Assembly: GCA_035772735.1 (NCBI GenBank)
Contig: JASDFA010000019.1
Span: 88,348,001 to 88,412,000 of the forward strand
Length of the DNA stretch: 64,000 bases
DNA from: Datura wrightii
Taxonomy: Eukaryota > Streptophyta > Magnoliopsida > Solanales > Solanaceae
Reading direction: 5' to 3'
Position numbers and translations under genes: made by a program. Positions 11,634 to 24,059 of this stretch are shown here, piece by piece. Each line of letters opens with the position of its first letter. The stretch's first letter is position 1. The notes beneath the pieces were generated by a model. It searched no databases. It was not told the origin of the DNA and saw only the letters and a program-made list of their open reading frames with translations.

Positions 11634-13752
11634 CTACAGAGGAGGTACCTCTGCTGCAATTACGGCACTAGCGGTGGCTGACGCACTCAATGGTGTATCA
11701 ATAGGGGGAGTGGTTACCCCCTCAGTAGTTTTGGCTGCCCCTATGGCCTCTGTGGTGATTGGGACTGAATGTGGCTCACCCGAAGGGTCCTTTCAACTAG
11801 CATGCTCGGGCTGAACCATGGTAGAGCTACCCTACTCCTCTAGCTTGCTCCTGCAACTCTGACATATGAGTCATGAGTCTGCAGGCTCTCTGCTTGTGCC
11901 CTGTTGCTTTCTCTTCTTTCTTTCTTCCTTTTCTTCCTTAAACTTCCTTCTCCAACATCCTCGAAGACTCTTTTCTTCCCTTTTTCTCTAGCAGCTATGA
12001 TCGACTCCCAATAAGCCACCAAATCAATCTCCTCATCAGGCTCTTCATCAAGGCTCGAAAGAGTGGGGGCTGATATGACTGCCGGTTGTTGTGAGGACAA
12101 CTCGACTACTTGGATCCGAAGATACCCCAACTCCTCACAGAGACTACTGGTATCCATCTACTCCGCCGTACACATGTTGAACCGACTCTCAAATCCATCC
12201 AGGCAAGCATGTAAGGCCTATGCTTCTGTGTCAATATCTTCTTTTCCCCAGGGCTTCACATTCTCCATCATAGCTTGAATTTTTCTTTCGGCGATGGTCA
12301 ACCTCTTGGCCAATTTCTAGAGAAAATCCTGGGGCACTAGGACGTACTCTACTAGAGTCTGAATCGACAGGCTAGGCAGTGGTGTAGCAGAAGTGCTAGG
12401 AGATGCCTCTGAATGACCGACATCTATAGCTAGTGTCTCGCTTTTCTCCTATAAGGTGGGGGCATTCACCTGTGCGCCCCCTATTGGCTGGGTCTGTGGA
12501 ACTACTGTGGGAAGTCGGGCGCTACTCATCGGGTTCATTTCATCCCAAATTAAGCCAATTTATGCTATCCTCTTCCCTCCAATCAAGCGCTCCTCACCCC
12601 ATCGCACTGGCACTCCTGCCTCTTTGCCTAATCTGAAAGCGAGGCTCGGAAATGGGATGGTAGTGCTCAATACCATAGCCTGATCTCATATCTCCTCTGC
12701 GATGTTCCATGGAATGTTGATGGGGTATCTATACATGAGCCATGTCACCAAAGCTGCTCTGTCTGCACTCAAAGTGTTGTCATTGACCATAGGTGCTAAT
12801 CCGTGGTGCACTAGTGTCCAACAGGCTTTAGCTATGAAGTTGAGTGAGTTTTTGGTAACCTGAGACCCATTCTACTTCCTCTTTGTCCTCATCTATAACA
12901 CTCGCTAACCACTGTAGTTGCCTCTATCTCTTCAAATCCCAGCTACCTAATATTTTTTAGTGCCTCTACTCAGTACTTATATTCCAGCGCGACATCTAGG
13001 GGTATGAACTAGGGCCCGTACAGGATCCAAGAGATAGTCCGCTCAGAGATGTCTACCTCTCACCCTCTAACCATGACACTCTCTAATCTGGGTTGGTCTT
13101 TCACTTTCTTCCCCTTTGTTGCCTTTTCCTCCATGGTCGCCAAGTAGTTGGCATAGAACTCTCGGACTATCTCTGAAGTGTACTGGTCCGGAGTCTTAGC
13201 CATCCATTCGAGCCCATAAAAGTTTAATATCCGCTTCATCTCCTCTACTTCATTCAATGTGTTGGTAAGGATCCACAGTTCTTCTAGGATGCTCCGCCTA
13301 GGTTTTTTTTGGGTTGTGAGAGAAATGCTTTGTTCATTGATTTTCTATTCTCCTGGCACTCTCCCCCGGATGGTCTAACTCTCCCTAGGTGGGATCTATT
13401 GCTGCTCAGCATTGGGAGCCTCCTTCTCAGACTCAGAATTGCCACTTGCCTCTCCGAATTTGGTCTCCTCAGACCTTTCTTCTGCATTTGAGCTTCTTTT
13501 TGACTTCTAATTACCTTCTTTAGCTCCCTCCTCAAACTGAAGAGCTTCAGCAGATGTGGAAAAGCTGCGACGACTTGTGCTTTGGCCTTTGCCCTAGTGG
13601 TTCGAGTTCCGTCAGTGTCTGATGTATCAACCCGATACTCCTAAAACTGAACCACTAGGGGAGTTTCCTTCTTTCTCAGGCTCAGACTCAGATGTTTCAT
13701 CATGTAATATCCTCCTAGCAATTGTTATGGATGCTTTGCCCTTCATCGTCAT
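11634..13752 (-). pseudogene. C ORF2: putative plant transposon protein, decayed
   Basis: Reads on the minus strand from ATG at 13752 (MTMKGKAS), just after an acceptor-like CTCTATAG. A serine/glutamate-rich N-terminal region is followed by the family core near 13257-13060 (EMKRILNFYGLEWMAK, then REFYANYLATM) and a VDISERTISWILYGP-like stretch after a stop. This corresponds to the B ORF2 sequence with VDISKRTISRLLYGP. The C-terminal part (12157-11840) is charged, with DEEPDEEIDL and a lysine/arginine-rich RKKRKKERRES segment that looks like a nuclear localisation signal. Several stops and frameshifts make it non-functional. Function of the family is unknown. Confidence 0.7.
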
Positions 13753-15207
13753 TGTACCTATAGAGAAGATAGTTAGAATTCCATATCTGAGAAAGAAAAA
13801 CAAGAAGTGAAATTCTCAGTATCTAACCACAGGTCAACATTATGGGTCGTACCTTGGAGGTACGACTCGTATGAAGTCCCAAAAATCCTATGTGCACATT
13901 ACGACTCACAGGTATGACTCATACCACGAAGGTACGATCTGTACCTTGAGTCGTTTGAGGATGCCCCTCCACTACAAATTTCTCTGTATTTTTCCATGAC
14001 TCATGGTACGACTCGTAGGTCGATTCCACGAGTCATATGAAGGACCATTCCGCCTCATCTGGACTTGGCCCTATTCAGGCCTTTGGGACGAATGCACAAT
14101 ACGAATCGTAGTGGTGAACCACAAACCATACCGGGTTTCGTACCTCTAGATTGACTTATTTTAGCTTGGGAAAGTCCCAACGAGCCATCCTACGAGTTGT
14201 AGTATCAAACCACGAGTCTTAGGAAGGCTTGTGAAGCCTACCCCTATCTTGATTTTAGTCCAGTTTATAGGGAGTCTTTTTCATGTTTTGGGTACTCAGA
14301 GTTCGCCAAGTTTAGGCATCTATTTTTTACTGTATTCTTGAAAATTACTCTTCCCTCCCCTTTTAATTCACTACCCGTAACTCATTGTGAATGGTTCGAT
14401 GCATAAGTTCATTAAATTTTTAAATCTTTTCCCAGTCGCAGACAACTCGATAACACCCCTGTTCATTGTCTTTTGCATAAAAAATTTTTAGCAAACATGA
14501 TGACTCATAGGAGCTTTGGCAGCATAACATCAAGCATACAATTTTTTTATCATTATTCAAAGCAATACACTTACTTTATCGCTCTTACTTGGAATGATAA
14601 TCAAGGATTAGGGTTGAGAGGGACTCGATATAGCAAGAAACTTCTTGAATTTTTCTTTGGTTTTGAGTTACGGGTATGGGGGAGTGGTGAGTGCAAGTCG
14701 TGACTTCGTGTTGTTTGCGTGGGAGAAAGGTCGATTTAGGTTTGATGTTCAAAATAAGTGAAAGGGCATAATTTGAAAATCTAGGTTGAGTCAGGTAATT
14801 TAATGGACTTTGACCTGTCACGACTCGTAGGTAGCCCCCACGACTTGTACTTTGGACCCATACTTTAGAGAGTTGAGAAACATACCTGGGTCCTATGAAT
14901 GCATCTGACGACTGATACCATGAGGGTATGGGTCGTACTATGACTCGTAGGCCTTTGTCTTATATGATTTGGCCAGTGCACAGGTACAATGAATACTACG
15001 ATCCGTGTACTTAATTACGAGTCGTAGGACCAATCGTACCCTGAACCCCTGCTCTAAAGCATCTCTCTAATTCTTACCATGCCTCCTGCTATAGCTCGTA
15101 TGATGCTATCACAAATCATACTAAGAGCCGTAGTAGCTACTTTTTCAGTAGTTTTTATGCCACCTGTATTTGCTTCAAAACACACTAAACACACATCAGT
15201 TAAGTTA
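13753..15207 (-). promoter_or_regulatory. C internal promoter-like region with two dyad-motif arrays
   Basis: Between the hairpin modules and ORF2. Array 1 (about 15130-14815) and array 2 (about 14250-13810) flank a spacer of about 550 bp without motifs. Exact 11-mers TACGAGTCGTA (15016-15026) and TACGACTCGTA (13861-13871, 14007-14017) occur with many one- or two-base variants. The layout equals that of B and H. An acceptor-like CTATAG sits just before the ORF2 ATG, so array 2 may lie in a 5'-UTR intron; the donor is not clear. Confidence 0.5.
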
Positions 15208-15340
15208 CTTGGGTTGCCTCCCAAGAAGCGCTTGATTTAACATCGCGAAACAACATAGGTGGCCTAGTTACTCAGAATTCACCAAGCCACCACTTGGGTT
15301 GCCTCCCAAGAAGCGCTTGATTTAACGTCGTAGCACGATG
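15208..15340 (-). other. C duplicated two-hairpin module
   Basis: Two tandem copies about 85 bp apart. Each has a perfect hairpin CTTGGG aggcaa CCCAAG on the minus strand (15225-15208 and 15310-15293), preceded by the linker with TTAAATCAAGCGCTT. Hairpin 1 is weakened in both copies. Here the second base pair of the stem is U-A, compared with A-U in A. Confidence 0.7.
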
Positions 15341-15356
15341 CAAGTCTCTTGACTAC

Positions 15357-17836
15357 TCAGAATTTGTCAAGTGACTCAGATTCATCCTCTAGTGCTAAGA
15401 CTACACTAAATTCCTTCAGTTGCTGCATTGACCGGCAGATGATGAAGGTGACTTCTTCTTTGTTCAATCTGAACTTCAATTGGCCCGCCTCCACATCTAC
15501 TGAGGCCCTCCTAGTTGCAAGGAATGGTCACCCTAAAATTATGGGGATCTCAAAATCAACCTTGCAATCTAAAATCACGAAGTCTGTTGGGTGAATATGA
15601 ATCTGTCTACCTTAACAAGCACGTCGAACAGGATACCCACTGGCTTTTTCACCGTTCTGTCGGCCATTAATAGCCGCATCATAGTTAGTGTGGGGGCTCC
15701 TAAGCCCAATTGATTGAACACTACCAAGGGCATCAACTTGATGCTCGCTCCCAGATCACAAAGTGCCCTTGCGAGCTCGACATTGCCAATGGTGCAAGGT
15801 ATAGTGAAAGCACCTGTATCTTCCTTCTTTTAAGACAGGACTCGTGTAGCTATGGAACTATAGTGATGTACATTATCTACCGACTCGCTGATGGACCTCT
15901 TCTTTTTCACCAAGTCCTTCATAAACTTAGCATATCCCAGCATTTGTTCCAATGCCTTAACCAATGGTATGTTCGCAAATAATTGTTTAAGCATTGAAAG
16001 AAATTTTTGGAACTTACCGTTTTCCTCCTTTTTCTTCATTCTTTGGGGGAACGGTGGCGGTGGTCGTGGGAGAGCTTTGTATATTTGAGTTGCTCCTTGA
16101 TCAATGTCAGGTTCTTTCTCACCTATTGGGGCCTCTGGCAACTCAGCATTCTCAATGCCCTCCATCTCAACACTCTTCTCATTCTCCTCAGTTATTCTCT
16201 CTTTCTTCCCTTCAACTACAACCTGAAAAAGGGGGTCAATTATTGTCTTACCACTCCTAGTCATCAACGCCATGCAGTGGCCATCATTCTTTGTGTTCTG
16301 GATGATGTTGCTAGGTAGTGTACCCTTTTGTCTAGGGTTCAGTGATGCTGATAGTTGCCCAAGCTGCTGTTTAAATTTCTTCATGGCTATTGCATGAGAT
16401 TCCGCTCTCTGACCCATGCTTGATATGTCAGCACAAATTTCCTTCAATTGATCATCAGTGGACCTCACCTTTTTCAACATCTCGGCCACCATGCTTTCTA
16501 GCTTTGACTTCTCAGCCTCTCCCTCTTGTGCATTAGGAGGCATATATATTCCATCTCAGTCGGTGCGGTAGCCGTCATTCCTTCTCCATTCTCCATCGCG
16601 CTCACGACCTCGTCTCCTGTCTCTGTACCCATTTTGGTTGTAGTTATCTCTGTATTGTTTTCGGCCTTAGTATCCAGAACCTTGGCACCAATTGTCTTGT
16701 CCAGACGGTTGGGCATTGGCTCAGAAACCTGCCACATGGCTATCCTGGAAATTTTCCTCCTCCTCAGATTCAGAGTGATATACCCTTGGCTCCAATCCTT
16801 ACATCCCCAATGCATTTACCTTTTTGGCTCCCACTCCCATAATGTTCTTTGTAAGCAAATCCAATGATGCACACATATGAGCCAACTCCTGGTCGCGTTC
16901 TTCTTCCTTCCTATTGGTCTGTAGTCAAACCAACATCGTATGTATTGACCACTGCATCTTCCTCCCTGGTATGCCATGCCCTATTTGTTTTAGTCACTCT
17001 GTCAAGGATATAGCAGCTTGATCCCAGGTGTGACTCATCAATGCTCCTCCTGCCACCAAGTCTGCCACAACTTTTGTGCTATTGTTTAGAGACCTATAAG
17101 AAATTTCCAACAAATTGTCATCTGGAATCTTATGGTTTGGGCACTTTGTAAACTTCATCTTGAACCTCAGCCAGGTTTCATGAAGTGCCTCGATTTTAAG
17201 CTGTCGGAAACTGTAAATCTTATCCTTAAGCTGCAACATCCTGGAGGGAGGAAAGAATCTCTCCAAGAAAGCTTGCTTGAGTTCCCTCCAGTTGGTTATG
17301 GAGTCGTTGGGCAACTCCGATAACCATAAAGTGGCTTCCTCTAACAGAGAAAAGGGGAATAGTCTGAGCCTGATGGCATCTTGGTTAACTCCAAGCAACC
17401 TATACGCATTGCATATTCCAACAAAGTTCATCAGGTGCAGGCTGGCGTCATCCTTTGCGTGACCACTAAACACCCCTTTCATGTTTAAAAATTGAATCAT
17501 GGTGCTCGTGATGTCAAATTTGGCCCCAGCGGGCAGCGGCGGTGGTACAATTGCTCCACTTGAACCAACTTCATCAATGTCTAGGTCCTCATCATCAAAG
17601 AACTAAGGAGAAATTCTATGACCTCTATTTCCCCGACCATGTCGTCTGGCATTAACAATCTCTTCTCTGGCGTCTTCAGCATCCTAAAGTGTAGCTTGCC
17701 AAGCTAGCTCAGCTTGCCTAGCTTCTTCAGCTATGTGCACATCTCTCTGTTCTTAGTTTTCCATTTTGTGCAGTGTTCATTCAATTTCGGGGTTCAACGA
17801 AATCAGGGGATTTCCACTACTCTGAGTGCTTGGCAT
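15357..17836 (-). pseudogene. C gag-pro, decayed
   Basis: Minus-strand Gag and aspartic protease of Athila type. Start ATG at 17836 (MPSTQSSGNPL). The Gag core is readable at 17500-16994: IRLRLFPFSLLEEATLWL, then 'ITNWRELKQAFLERFFPPSR', typical of the plant retrotransposon Gag domain. The 16543-15830 part has the coiled-coil-like region, a proline-rich segment and the 'FMKDLV' helix. The protease region has the active-site block LCDLGASIKLMP near 15765-15730, then RLLMADRTVKKPVGIL. A second frame is needed for the last third. It stops at 15357 without any RT sequence. Closest copy in the window is B. Multiple stops and shifts make it a pseudogene. Confidence 0.8.
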
Positions 17837-17937
17837 TAACCGAAAAACAACCTGTAGGTATCACAAACAAAAAAAACATAATTAAGGAATAACTACCAAA
17901 AGTGAAATACAAGCAATTGATCTAGTCTTAGCCGTAT

Positions 17938-17955
17938 TCCCCGGCAACGGCGCCA
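17938..17955 (-). other. C primer-binding site, perfect tRNA-Asp
   Basis: TCCCCGGCAACGGCGCCA on the plus strand equals the 3' end of plant tRNA-Asp including CCA. The element therefore reads it as its complement, adjacent to the 5' LTR at 17961. Confidence 0.9.
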
Positions 17956-17960
17956 CTTTT

Positions 17961-19458
17961 TGATAAAGCTCAAACTCACACCTTCTACTGAAATATGAAG
18001 GGGACATTGTCAATAAAGAACCAAACAAAGAGGTTGGGGTCGAACCCACAGGGAATATGGAAGATCTAGACTAATGTTGGTAAGTGAACTTGTTGGTTAG
18101 TTACTCCAATTGGGGAGTTTAATAAAAATAATAATTAAACAACCATGATTGAAATTGTGATGTAAAATCAAGAGTTCGGACTAACTAGGGTTTGTGTTCA
18201 CCATGGGTTCAAAACTTCTTCGGGTATACACACGTGATCAATACCAATGCTTACTTGCAGAACTGATATCTAGGGTTCATCCAAACAACTGGTTTGTTCA
18301 TATTGAATTACTATACTCAATCGTCGGGTCAGGTCTCATGAGAGATTTCAAATTAACCATTATGAATCTGTTCCAAATTTAACTATCCTGCAACCATATC
18401 TCAAGTTAATACAATGATCATCAAGATCAAGGCTTTTTTGTAATTCTCTTTTCCTAATCTCTACCTTTCTAGGCTCAAGAAAGTAAAGAATTCAGGCAAG
18501 TCCTAATGTCGTAAATCATTAAGAAACCTTTACGCATGATGAAAATACAATACAAGCATTTTGCATTAGTTTTGAATCACTTTTGTGCAACCCTAGCTCA
18601 TTAATCCACCATGGTTCCCACAACCCTAGCAATGGAGGTTTTAGCCTCTCATAGTTGCAAGGTTGTGATATGCATTCATAATTAAACACATAAATCAATA
18701 CTTACAATTGTAGAGGAGAGTAAAACTTCTTTGATTATACCCGAAATAACTCAAGAACAATTCACAAAGATCAAGAAGAAACCTGGAAAAGGTTGATCAC
18801 AGCCAATCAACTCAATTCTATGTTGTCTCTATGTTCTCTAAAGTTCTCTAATGTTCTCTCGCGTCTTCTACTAAAAATAAAACATAAAAAATATTTATAC
18901 AGACATAATAATCCTTTTCCTAAGCTAACAGGGTAAATTTCCATAACTGGTGCCCCCTGAGCCACGACAGATCCTACGACCCATAGCAGGATTGTATGGG
19001 TCGTACCTGCTATTCGTATGTCCTTGGCTTGCTAAAATTTGGCTAAGTGTTGGGCCTTGGTACGACTCGTACATGCTTCCTATGGGTTGTACAGTTCCTC
19101 CATGTCTTGACTATAAGAATTGTCAATTTTTCTGAAGTTTGTCACAAGTGTGATGGTATGACACGTACCTTGCCACCATGACCCGTACTGTCTATCCGTG
19201 TCAGGAGTCAGCCTCTTGTGCAATTCTTCTGAATATTTCCACTATCAATGTTATGGCTCGTACTAGTTTTGTAAGAATCGTATTGAGAGTGGTAGGATGC
19301 ACTCTTTACAACTCAGTCATTTGAAACTTTTCACGACCTTTAGTACAACTCATAGCATCGTCCTACGGCTCGTACTAAGACTGTGACTTTAGCTCCTTTT
19401 CTGCACTTTTAGGCTATCTTTTGCACATTCTTGCTCCAACACCTATCTGTCCTGTAAT
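17961..19458 (-). repeat. C 5' LTR (right copy), main part
   Basis: Homologous to 3350-4916. It is interrupted at 19459 by B (target duplication GTAAT at 19454-19458 and 33530-33534) and resumes for about 27 bp. The U3 motif array lies around 18960-19380, followed on the minus strand by the transcription start side of the LTR. Confidence 0.85.
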
Positions 19459-21057
19459 TGATGTGCTGTGATTTTATGGCACTTTCGACGCTTAAAACCA
19501 AGAAACTAAGCACATTTCGGGTATGTTTATGTAGGTGTGGTGCGTTTTGTGCTTAATGTTGCAGGAAAATAGGTTCAAAAGTAAAACTAGCAAATTATTG
19601 CTTAAAACAACTGAACAGGAGGCTTCTAGGCACTTCACGAGTTGTTGGCACTTAGCATGACTCGTTGTTGAGTTTGTGGGAAAATATCGAGTTTTGTAAA
19701 TGAAGGAATAGTGTACTTGACAGGTTGAAGGCACGGCTCGTTACATCTAGTAACAAGTCGTGGAGCCAGTCATGAAGACTGGGAGATGAATTATTGAAGA
19801 AGTAACTAGTGGAGATAACGGATGACCTAACAAGTCGTTAGCTGACTAAACAACTCATTAGCAGATCATGGGAACCAATCGTAGGATACGCTGGAGATTT
19901 GAAGAAGTTATACCACGAGGGTGCTAACAACTCGTGCCCAGTCACGACGAGTCGTTAGATGACCTGTTGCCATGACTGAGCTTAAAACTGAGGAAACCTG
20001 CAATTCATTGATCAGACTAGTCAGAGGTCCTAATGAGTCATTACCTAGCCTGTGACTACTAAAGACCTTCCCAGCTTTAATTAGGAAAAGGTTTCTTAGG
20101 AACTATAAATACATTGTTTAGGTTTATTTTCGGCGTACAGTTAATTATTAGTTCTTTTCACATAGATTTTGGTGTTGTACTATTATTCTTGGTTCAAGAA
20201 ACAAGGTTTGCAATTTTGTTCTTGAATTTGAGGATCAAAAGCAACATTGGAACTTATTCATCAAGTTTGGAGTTTTATTCAATTTACTTGGTTTTCTTCT
20301 ACAATAATTTGTAAGTTCAAATTATGATTTATTCAATATTTTGTGATTGTGATTATTCAAACATGAGGAGCTAAACCCATAACTAGTGTTGAGGGAACTA
20401 AGATGAATTAACACACATAGGTGAAACACTTAGTGATTCTTGAACGGGGTTTAATGCATGTATTGTTTTTCCCTTTGTTTTAATTGATTCTTGGCGGTTG
20501 CAAATGTTAGGACTTGCCTTATTCTTACTTACTGGACCAAGGAGGTAGTGAATGGGAAAAGGGATTAACAATGGAGATTTGAGGCTATCAACCCTCATCT
20601 AATAGCTTGAACATGTCCGGGGATAGCTAATCCGATATTAAGGGTACAGGTTAATTAAGCATACACCGGTATATGGACCAAGTTGCATGGTGATAATCAT
20701 CCAGATAGGGCACCAACCATTTAGGTGAACCTAACATATCGATATTGCATGTTAAACACTGAAATAGATCACTAGTGTAAAAATCTTGTGACTATGAAGT
20801 CTTGGGGAACACAATCCTAGACAAGTCATTAATTGAATACAAACTAAATTTGACTTAAGCATTTAGTGGTTTTTACTCTTATTTAGTAGTTTATTTTTTT
20901 CCCCTTAGGAAATAAGTAACTCAATAGTAATAACTATTCGCATTAACTCAAGTTCTTTCCATATTCCTTGTGGGATCGACCTCAACCTTCATTGGGTTCT
21001 ATATTTGACATCGACCACTTTATATCTCAATTGCGAGGTGTAATTTGTGCGACATCA
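19459..21057 (+). repeat. B 5' LTR
   Basis: 1599-bp LTR, TGATGTGCTG...GACATCA. The subterminal hairpin TGCTGT gatttt ATGGCA pairs with two wobbles. The U3 dyad-motif array is at about 19635-20060 (AACAAGTCGTTA at 19829, CGACGAGTCGTTAG near 19945). TATA is at 20104. U5 has the CCTTGTGGGATCGACC block. Confidence 0.9.
20104..20112 (+). promoter_or_regulatory. B 5' LTR TATA box
   Basis: TATAAATAC within ACTATAAATACATTG, conserved in the 3' LTR at 32578-32586. It follows the dyad-motif array, as expected for the U3/R promoter. Confidence 0.7.
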
Positions 21058-21062
21058 AATTT

Positions 21063-21081
21063 TGGTGCCATTGTCAGGGAA
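21063..21081 (+). other. B primer-binding site (tRNA-Asp type, degraded)
   Basis: TGGTGCCATTGTCAGGGAA, five bases after the 5' LTR end, is a mutated copy of the complement of the tRNA-Asp 3' end. The C copy at 17938 is perfect. Confidence 0.75.
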
Positions 21082-21184
21082 TACAGCTAAGGCTTTTGTT
21101 ATTGTGTTTGCTTTACTGTTGGTTCTTATTTCCTTTTTATTTTTCTTTTGATATTTTTGGTTTTAACAGGTCTTAGGTTCGTGC

Positions 21185-22946
21185 ATGCCCATTACTAGGA
21201 GTCAAGGAAATCCCCTGGTTCCAATTGATCATGAACTTTAGCAGACACTAAGGACTCTAAGGAGAATGGCCAACATACAAGAACAGGAGAGAGTAGACCA
21301 AGCCACTGCGAGAATGTTGGCTGAGGAGCAAGCTTGGGCAAGAGATCATAAGTTAGCTAGGGTTGCTGAAGAGAAACGTCTAGCTGCTAAAGCAGAACGA
21401 GCTAGAAGGCACAGAGGTCCTGAACAATAGAGACACCGGTATTTAGATGAGGAAGATGATGCTGATATAGACGAAGTCGGTGACACTGGAGCTATTGTTC
21501 CTCCCCCTTTGCCTGTTGGGGCAAATTTTGATATTACCAGTGCTATGATCCAACTGCTCAACATGAAGGGAATATTTGTGGGTCATGCAACTGATGATGC
21601 TCGTACACAAATTTCGTGGGTATCTGCAAGGCATACAAACAACCTGGAGTGAGCCAGGATGCAATCAGATTGAGGTTATTTCCCTTCTCATTAGGGAGTG
21701 AGGCAACGATGTGGTTGGCTGAGTTGCCAAATGATTCTATCACTACTTGGGGGGACTTAAGAGAGCTTTTCTTGAAAGATTCTTCCCATCTTCCAAAGGT
21801 TGCAGTTGAAAGATGAGATATATAACTTTAGAAAATTGAATTCAGAGGCACTTCATGAGACATGGTTGCGTTTCAACAAGAATCTCAAAAGGGTGGCAAA
21901 TCACAAGATTCCAAATGATACATTGTTGGAGATCTTTTATACGTCTCTGAATGCTAACACCTAGGAGGTTGCTGATACCATCTCTGGCGGAACTTTTATG
22001 AGCCACAGTTATGGAGAGGCTACTGAGCTACTTGACAAAATCACCAAAACCAATCGCTCTTGGCATACTAGAGAGTCAGAGATTTCGGCTGGTTCTTATG
22101 TGGTTGGTATGTCTGCAGAACAGAGAAGAAAAGATGAAGAGTGTGATCAAGATATTGCAAAGATAAAGACCACAATGGGGCTTCTTGCTAAGCATCTGAT
22201 GGGAGCCGGAGCTGAGAAAGTAAATGTTGTGGGTTCTTAGGGCAAGGCCCCGAGAAATGATGGATGTGAATCTGAGTCTGAGGAGGAAGCTAACTATTTA
22301 AATGATCAAAGGGCGGGTTTTCGGACCAACACCCAAGGTCTAACAAAGACTCTTGGCATCAAGGTCAGCACTTTTACAAGGATAACAATTAAAACTGAGG
22401 CCAGTATAGAGACAATGGAATGTGGAAGAAGCGTGAGGAGTATAAGAACAATAGAAGCAGTCTGTATGTTCCTCCAAGGAATCGTGAACCAGAGTCTAGT
22501 GGTTCAAGGGTTGAAGACATGTTGTCTAAAGTACTTAAGCAGATGGAGACAATAGATAGCCATTTTAAGGAGCTCCGTGCTGATATTTCTAGTATGAATC
22601 AAAAGGTCAAATCACATGCCTTGGCCATTAAGCAAATTGAGCAACAACTGAGTTAGATGTTTGTTGCAATTAATCAGAGGTAGAAAGGAACACTTCCCAG
22701 CAACACAACACAAAATCTGAAAAATGACAGTCACTGCATGGCAGTCACTACTAGGAGTGGGAAGTCGACAGTTGATCCTCCGAGGCCGATTGTGATCAAT
22801 GAAACAGAAGAGCCCATAGCCATTAATGATGACAAGATAGAAGATTCTGAGGATCCAACTTTGGTTGGAGATTCAGTGGAAAAGACTGCTCCTAGTAATG
22901 CAAAGGAGCATGGATCTGGCAATGAGAATGAGAAAGAGACTCAATA
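21185..22946 (+). pseudogene. B gag, decayed
   Basis: Begins at ATG 21185 (MPITRSQGNPLVP), then a stop at about residue 19, followed by an alanine/arginine/glutamate-rich coiled-coil-like stretch (MANIQEQERVDQATARMLAE). The Gag core is at 21616-21816 (DAIRLRLFPFSLGSEATMWL, LPNDSITTW). A later piece at 21998-22240 corresponds to the region after the core. 22420-22656 gives the second helical region, and 22738-22946 gives 'MAVTTRSGK', the conserved junction before the protease region. At least four disruptions separate these pieces. It would form the capsid and bind RNA in an intact copy. Confidence 0.8.
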
Positions 22947-24059
22947 AAAGTTCACACCGATCCCTAGACCTCGTCCTCCTTTTCCACAGCATTTGAAGAA
23001 AAAGGTCGAAGATGGGAAGTTTCACAAGTTCATTTCCATGTTGAAGCAATTATCCGTGAACATCCCATTAGTTGAGGCACTTGAGCAGATTCCTGGATAT
23101 GCCAAATTTATGAAGGACCTTGTCATTATAAAGAGGATTGTGAGTTTTGAACCTGCAGACAATTTGCACTATTACAGTGCAATAGCATCTTGTTCTCTTA
23201 TTCAGAAAAAGGATGGCCCTGGGGCATTCACCATACTTTGCACTATTGGAGCCTTTAATTTTTCTAAGCCATTATGTGATCTTGGTGCTAGTATTAATTT
23301 GATGCCAATAGCAGTTTTCCGACAGTTGAGCTTGGGAGCCCCCAAACCGACTGCAATGCAGCTTTTGATGGCAGATCGTACGGTGAAGAATCCGGTGGGA
23401 ATTCTCTATGATGTTCTAGTGAAGGTAGAGTCCTTCATATTTCCAGTTGATTTTGTCATCTTGGACTGTGAAGTTGATTTTATTAGCTTGGGACGACCAT
23501 TCCTCGCCACCGAACATGCTCTTGTAGATATGGAGACTGGACAGCTTAAATTCCGGTTGAACAATGAGGAAGTGACATTCAATGTGTGCAGATCCATGAA
23601 GCAACCAAATGATATGAGGATGGTCTCTGTAATTGATGTAGTGGAACCGAGTTCCCAATTCTGCCTATGGAGGAGCTTAGCAACAGTTTTGATGGATGTT
23701 GGTGTTGAGGATATTGTTAATGCACTTGTTGGCATGGGGTCATATACTTATGCTCCAAAGAAGATTGACCTAGATTTAAAGAATCGGATGACTCCACCAG
23801 CCAAGCCATCTATTGAGGAGCCTCCGGTGTTGGAGCTCAAAACACTCCCGTCTCATTTACAGTATGTATTTTTAGGAGCTGGTAAAACTTTACCAGTCAT
23901 TGTTCCAGCTGACTTGGAGGAATGGCAAGTGGAGGCTTTGGTCTCCATCTTGAAGAGATATAAAAAAGCCATCGGCTGGACCATTGCCGATATTATTGGA
24001 ATCCTAGCCAGTATATGCACTCATAAGATCCAGCTGGAGCCAGATTGTATTTCGAGTAT
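22947..24059 (+). pseudogene. B aspartic protease region
   Basis: The frame from 22993 reads through the proline-rich linker, the FMKDLVIIKR helix and the retroviral-type protease. The active-site block is CDLGASINLMP at about 23275, followed by MADRTVKNPVGIL and the flap-like region ending LGRPFLATEHALVDM. The catalytic triad reads D-L-G rather than the retroviral D-S/T-G, which is usual in Athila copies of this window. It processes the Gag-Pol polyprotein. The frame continues towards RT (SIEEPPVLELKTLPSHLQYVFL) and shifts near 24050. Confidence 0.8.

Noticed and set aside
13810..15130. Regular short motifs suggesting a CRISPR array or satellite
   Set aside because: Spacing is irregular, motifs are degenerate palindromes on both strands, the DNA between them is not of uniform size and this is plant retrotransposon DNA.
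15994..16318. Several plus-strand frames of 60-110 codons
   Set aside because: They are shadows of the minus-strand C gag frame, whose protein has clear Gag similarity.
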